A program made the translations under genes and the position numbers. A stretch of DNA of 6,661 nucleotides from Actinomycetota bacterium (lineage in GTDB: Bacteria; Actinomycetota; Acidimicrobiia; Acidimicrobiales; Ilumatobacteraceae), in assembly GCA_009923685.1 (NCBI GenBank), contig RFTA01000028.1:1-6661 (forward strand), written 5' to 3'. Positions 5,280 through 6,661 of this stretch are shown here, piece after piece. Position 1 is the stretch's first letter, and every line of letters begins with the position of its first letter. The notes beneath the pieces were generated by a model, which searched no databases, was not told where the DNA came from, and saw only the letters and a list, made by a program, of their open reading frames with translations.

Positions 5280-6661
5280 CGACCATGCTTGTTGTCTTGC
5301 GACGCGAGAACATGATCGAGATGATCAAGATCACGAGAGAAACACCGGCGATGCTCAAGCGAGCAGTGTCGTTGTCTTTCAAGTTGATGATCGCCGGCAA
5401 CACGAGCAACGCAACCAAGTTCATCACTTTGATCAGCGGGTTAAGCGCAGGGCCAGCAGTGTCTTTGAACGGGTCGCCAACTGTGTCGCCGATAACGGCT
5501 GCTTTATGAGCATCTGAACCCTTGCCACCGTGATGGCCGTCTTCGATGTATTTCTTGGCATTGTCCCACGCACCACCAGAGTTGCTCAAATAGTTAGCCA
5601 TCAATTGGCCAGTCAAAATAACACCAGCCAAGAACGCACCAAGTGCGGCGTAACCGATGCCAAAACCGACGATGACCGGTGTGAGAACTGCAAGCAACGC
5701 AGGTGTTGTGAGTTCGCGCAACGATGCTGCGGTGCAGATGTCGATAACCGGGCCGTAGTCAGGTTGTTTTGTGCCGGCCATAATTTTGCCGTCTTTGAAT
5801 TGACTGCGAACTTCTTGCACGACGACACCAGCAGTGCGACCGACCGCGCGAATTGCGAGTGCCGAGAACATGAACGCAATTGATCCACCGATTAATAGAC
5901 CGATGAATGTTTTTACATCAGAGACGTTGATTTGAGTTTCGACGGCCGTGAAAATAGCCGAGCCTTCAAGTTTTTCGCCGGCGGCATCTTTGAGGCCGAG
6001 TTCGCTGGCGATTGTTTCGATATATGAAGCGAACAACGCAACTGCTGCGATCACAGCCGAGCCGATGGCAAAGCCTTTTGTTACAGCTTTTGTTGTGTTG
6101 CCAACTGCGTCGAGACTGACGAGAATTTTGCCTGTTTCGCCATGCAATTCGCCAGACATCTCGGCAATGCCAGCAGCGTTGTCAGAGACAGGGCCGAAAG
6201 TATCTTCAGACACGATCACGCCTGTTGTGGCGAGCATGCCCATGCCGCAAAGCGCAACGAGATAGAGCGAGAACTGAATGTTTCCGCCGCCCATCCAAAT
6301 AGTTGTGCCGAGCGCAACGGCGATGCACAAAATTGCGTATACCGAAGATTCAAGGCCTGATGCGGTGCCAGATAGCACGACAGTTGCAGGGCCAGTTTCA
6401 GAAGACTCGGCGATTTCTTTAACCGGGCCGTATTCGGTGCCAGTGAAATATTCAGTGAGACGACTTAAAACTTGGGCGAGAATCAAACCGACAAGCACGG
6501 CACCAAAGACGCGCCAGCCCGTGTTTGTGAAACCCGTCTTTTCGAGTTTGTCGTTGCCGACATAATAAGTCGCGAGCAGAAAAGTGCCGATAACGGTGAT
6601 GATGCCCGCGGTGAGAAAGCCACGGTTGATTGGTTTGAGAGCGTTGGTTTCGCCGTCGCGG
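5272..6661 (-). CDS. hppA: Membrane-bound proton-translocating pyrophosphatase, 5'-truncated
   Basis: Integral membrane enzyme that hydrolyses pyrophosphate and uses the energy to pump protons out of the cytoplasm. The frame is open from the right edge, so 462 C-terminal residues are visible of a family length near 660-800; the start and the first PPi-binding block (DVGADLVGK-type) lie outside. Visible parts include NALKPINRGF, EYFTGTEYGPV, the EDTFGPVSDNAAGIAEM block, and GNTTKAVTKGFAIGSA. Near the C-terminus there is GGKGSDAHKAAV, then GDTVGDPFKD (391-400 of the fragment), whose Asp and Lys residues bind Mg-PPi, then NPLIKVMNLV. Many hydrophobic segments alternate with these blocks. Lys191 and Thr194 in GNTTKAVTKG occupy the positions that are Ala and Gly in K+-dependent enzymes, which assigns it to the K+-independent H+-pumping group. 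The GTG at 6498 is an internal Val, not the start. The SCP2-like gene follows after 19 bases. Confidence 0.96.
   Translation of the reverse strand, partial: RDGETNALKPINRGFLTAGIITVIGTFLLATYYVGNDKLEKTGFTNTGWRVFGAVLVGLILAQVLSRLTEYFTGTEYGPVKEIAESSETGPATVVLSGTASGLESSVYAILCIAVALGTTIWMGGGNIQFSLYLVALCGMGMLATTGVIVSEDTFGPVSDNAAGIAEMSGELHGETGKILVSLDAVGNTTKAVTKGFAIGSAVIAAVALFASYIETIASELGLKDAAGEKLEGSAIFTAVETQINVSDVKTFIGLLIGGSIAFMFSALAIRAVGRTAGVVVQEVRSQFKDGKIMAGTKQPDYGPVIDICTAASLRELTTPALLAVLTPVIVGFGIGYAALGAFLAGVILTGQLMANYLSNSGGAWDNAKKYIEDGHHGGKGSDAHKAAVIGDTVGDPFKDTAGPALNPLIKVMNLVALLVLPAIINLKDNDTARLSIAGVSLVILIISIMFSRRKTTSMVAA

Noticed and set aside
1..6661. A mobile, defence or otherwise novel system in the window
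   Set aside because: All six genes belong to known families, gaps are at most 33 bases, and there are no terminal repeats, integrases, transposases, toxin-antitoxin genes or repeat arrays.

Overview
The window holds six protein-coding genes packed tightly: four on the + strand (positions 2-4820) facing two on the - strand (4854-6661). It looks like an ordinary stretch of bacterial chromosome. I see no RNA gene, insertion sequence, CRISPR array, phage gene or attachment site. The protein sequences suggest an actinobacterium of moderate GC, possibly near the Acidimicrobiia. That rests on recalled family resemblance of SucC (the ILGMDIKGH segment), the 328-residue MDH and the K+-independent type of membrane pyrophosphatase. 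It is an inference, not a search result.

Plus strand: the 3' part of sucC (its start lies before the window) is followed after 1 base by sucD, so both subunits of succinyl-CoA synthetase are present. Thirteen bases later comes a 639-residue membrane acyltransferase with an N-terminal acyltransferase-3 domain and a C-terminal SGNH domain, the layout of the OatA/OafA cell-surface O-acyltransferases. Twenty-three bases after that comes mdh, malate dehydrogenase. Two TCA-cycle steps (succinyl-CoA to succinate, malate to oxaloacetate) therefore flank a cell-envelope modification enzyme in what looks like one transcription unit.

Minus strand: the end of a membrane-bound pyrophosphatase (hppA, whose start is beyond the window's right edge) precedes, after 19 bases, a small SCP2-type (sterol carrier) protein. 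The pyrophosphatase carries Lys and Thr at the two positions that mark the K+-independent, proton-pumping subfamily. The two transcription units converge on a 33-base gap at 4821-4853 with no convincing terminator.

No gap between genes exceeds 33 bases. I found no evidence for a novel system. The points most worth a second look are the acyltransferase placed between the TCA genes, the ion-specificity signature of HppA, the SCP2 protein beside it, the small palindromes at two stop codons, and the lack of clear Shine-Dalgarno sites at three of the four visible start codons.
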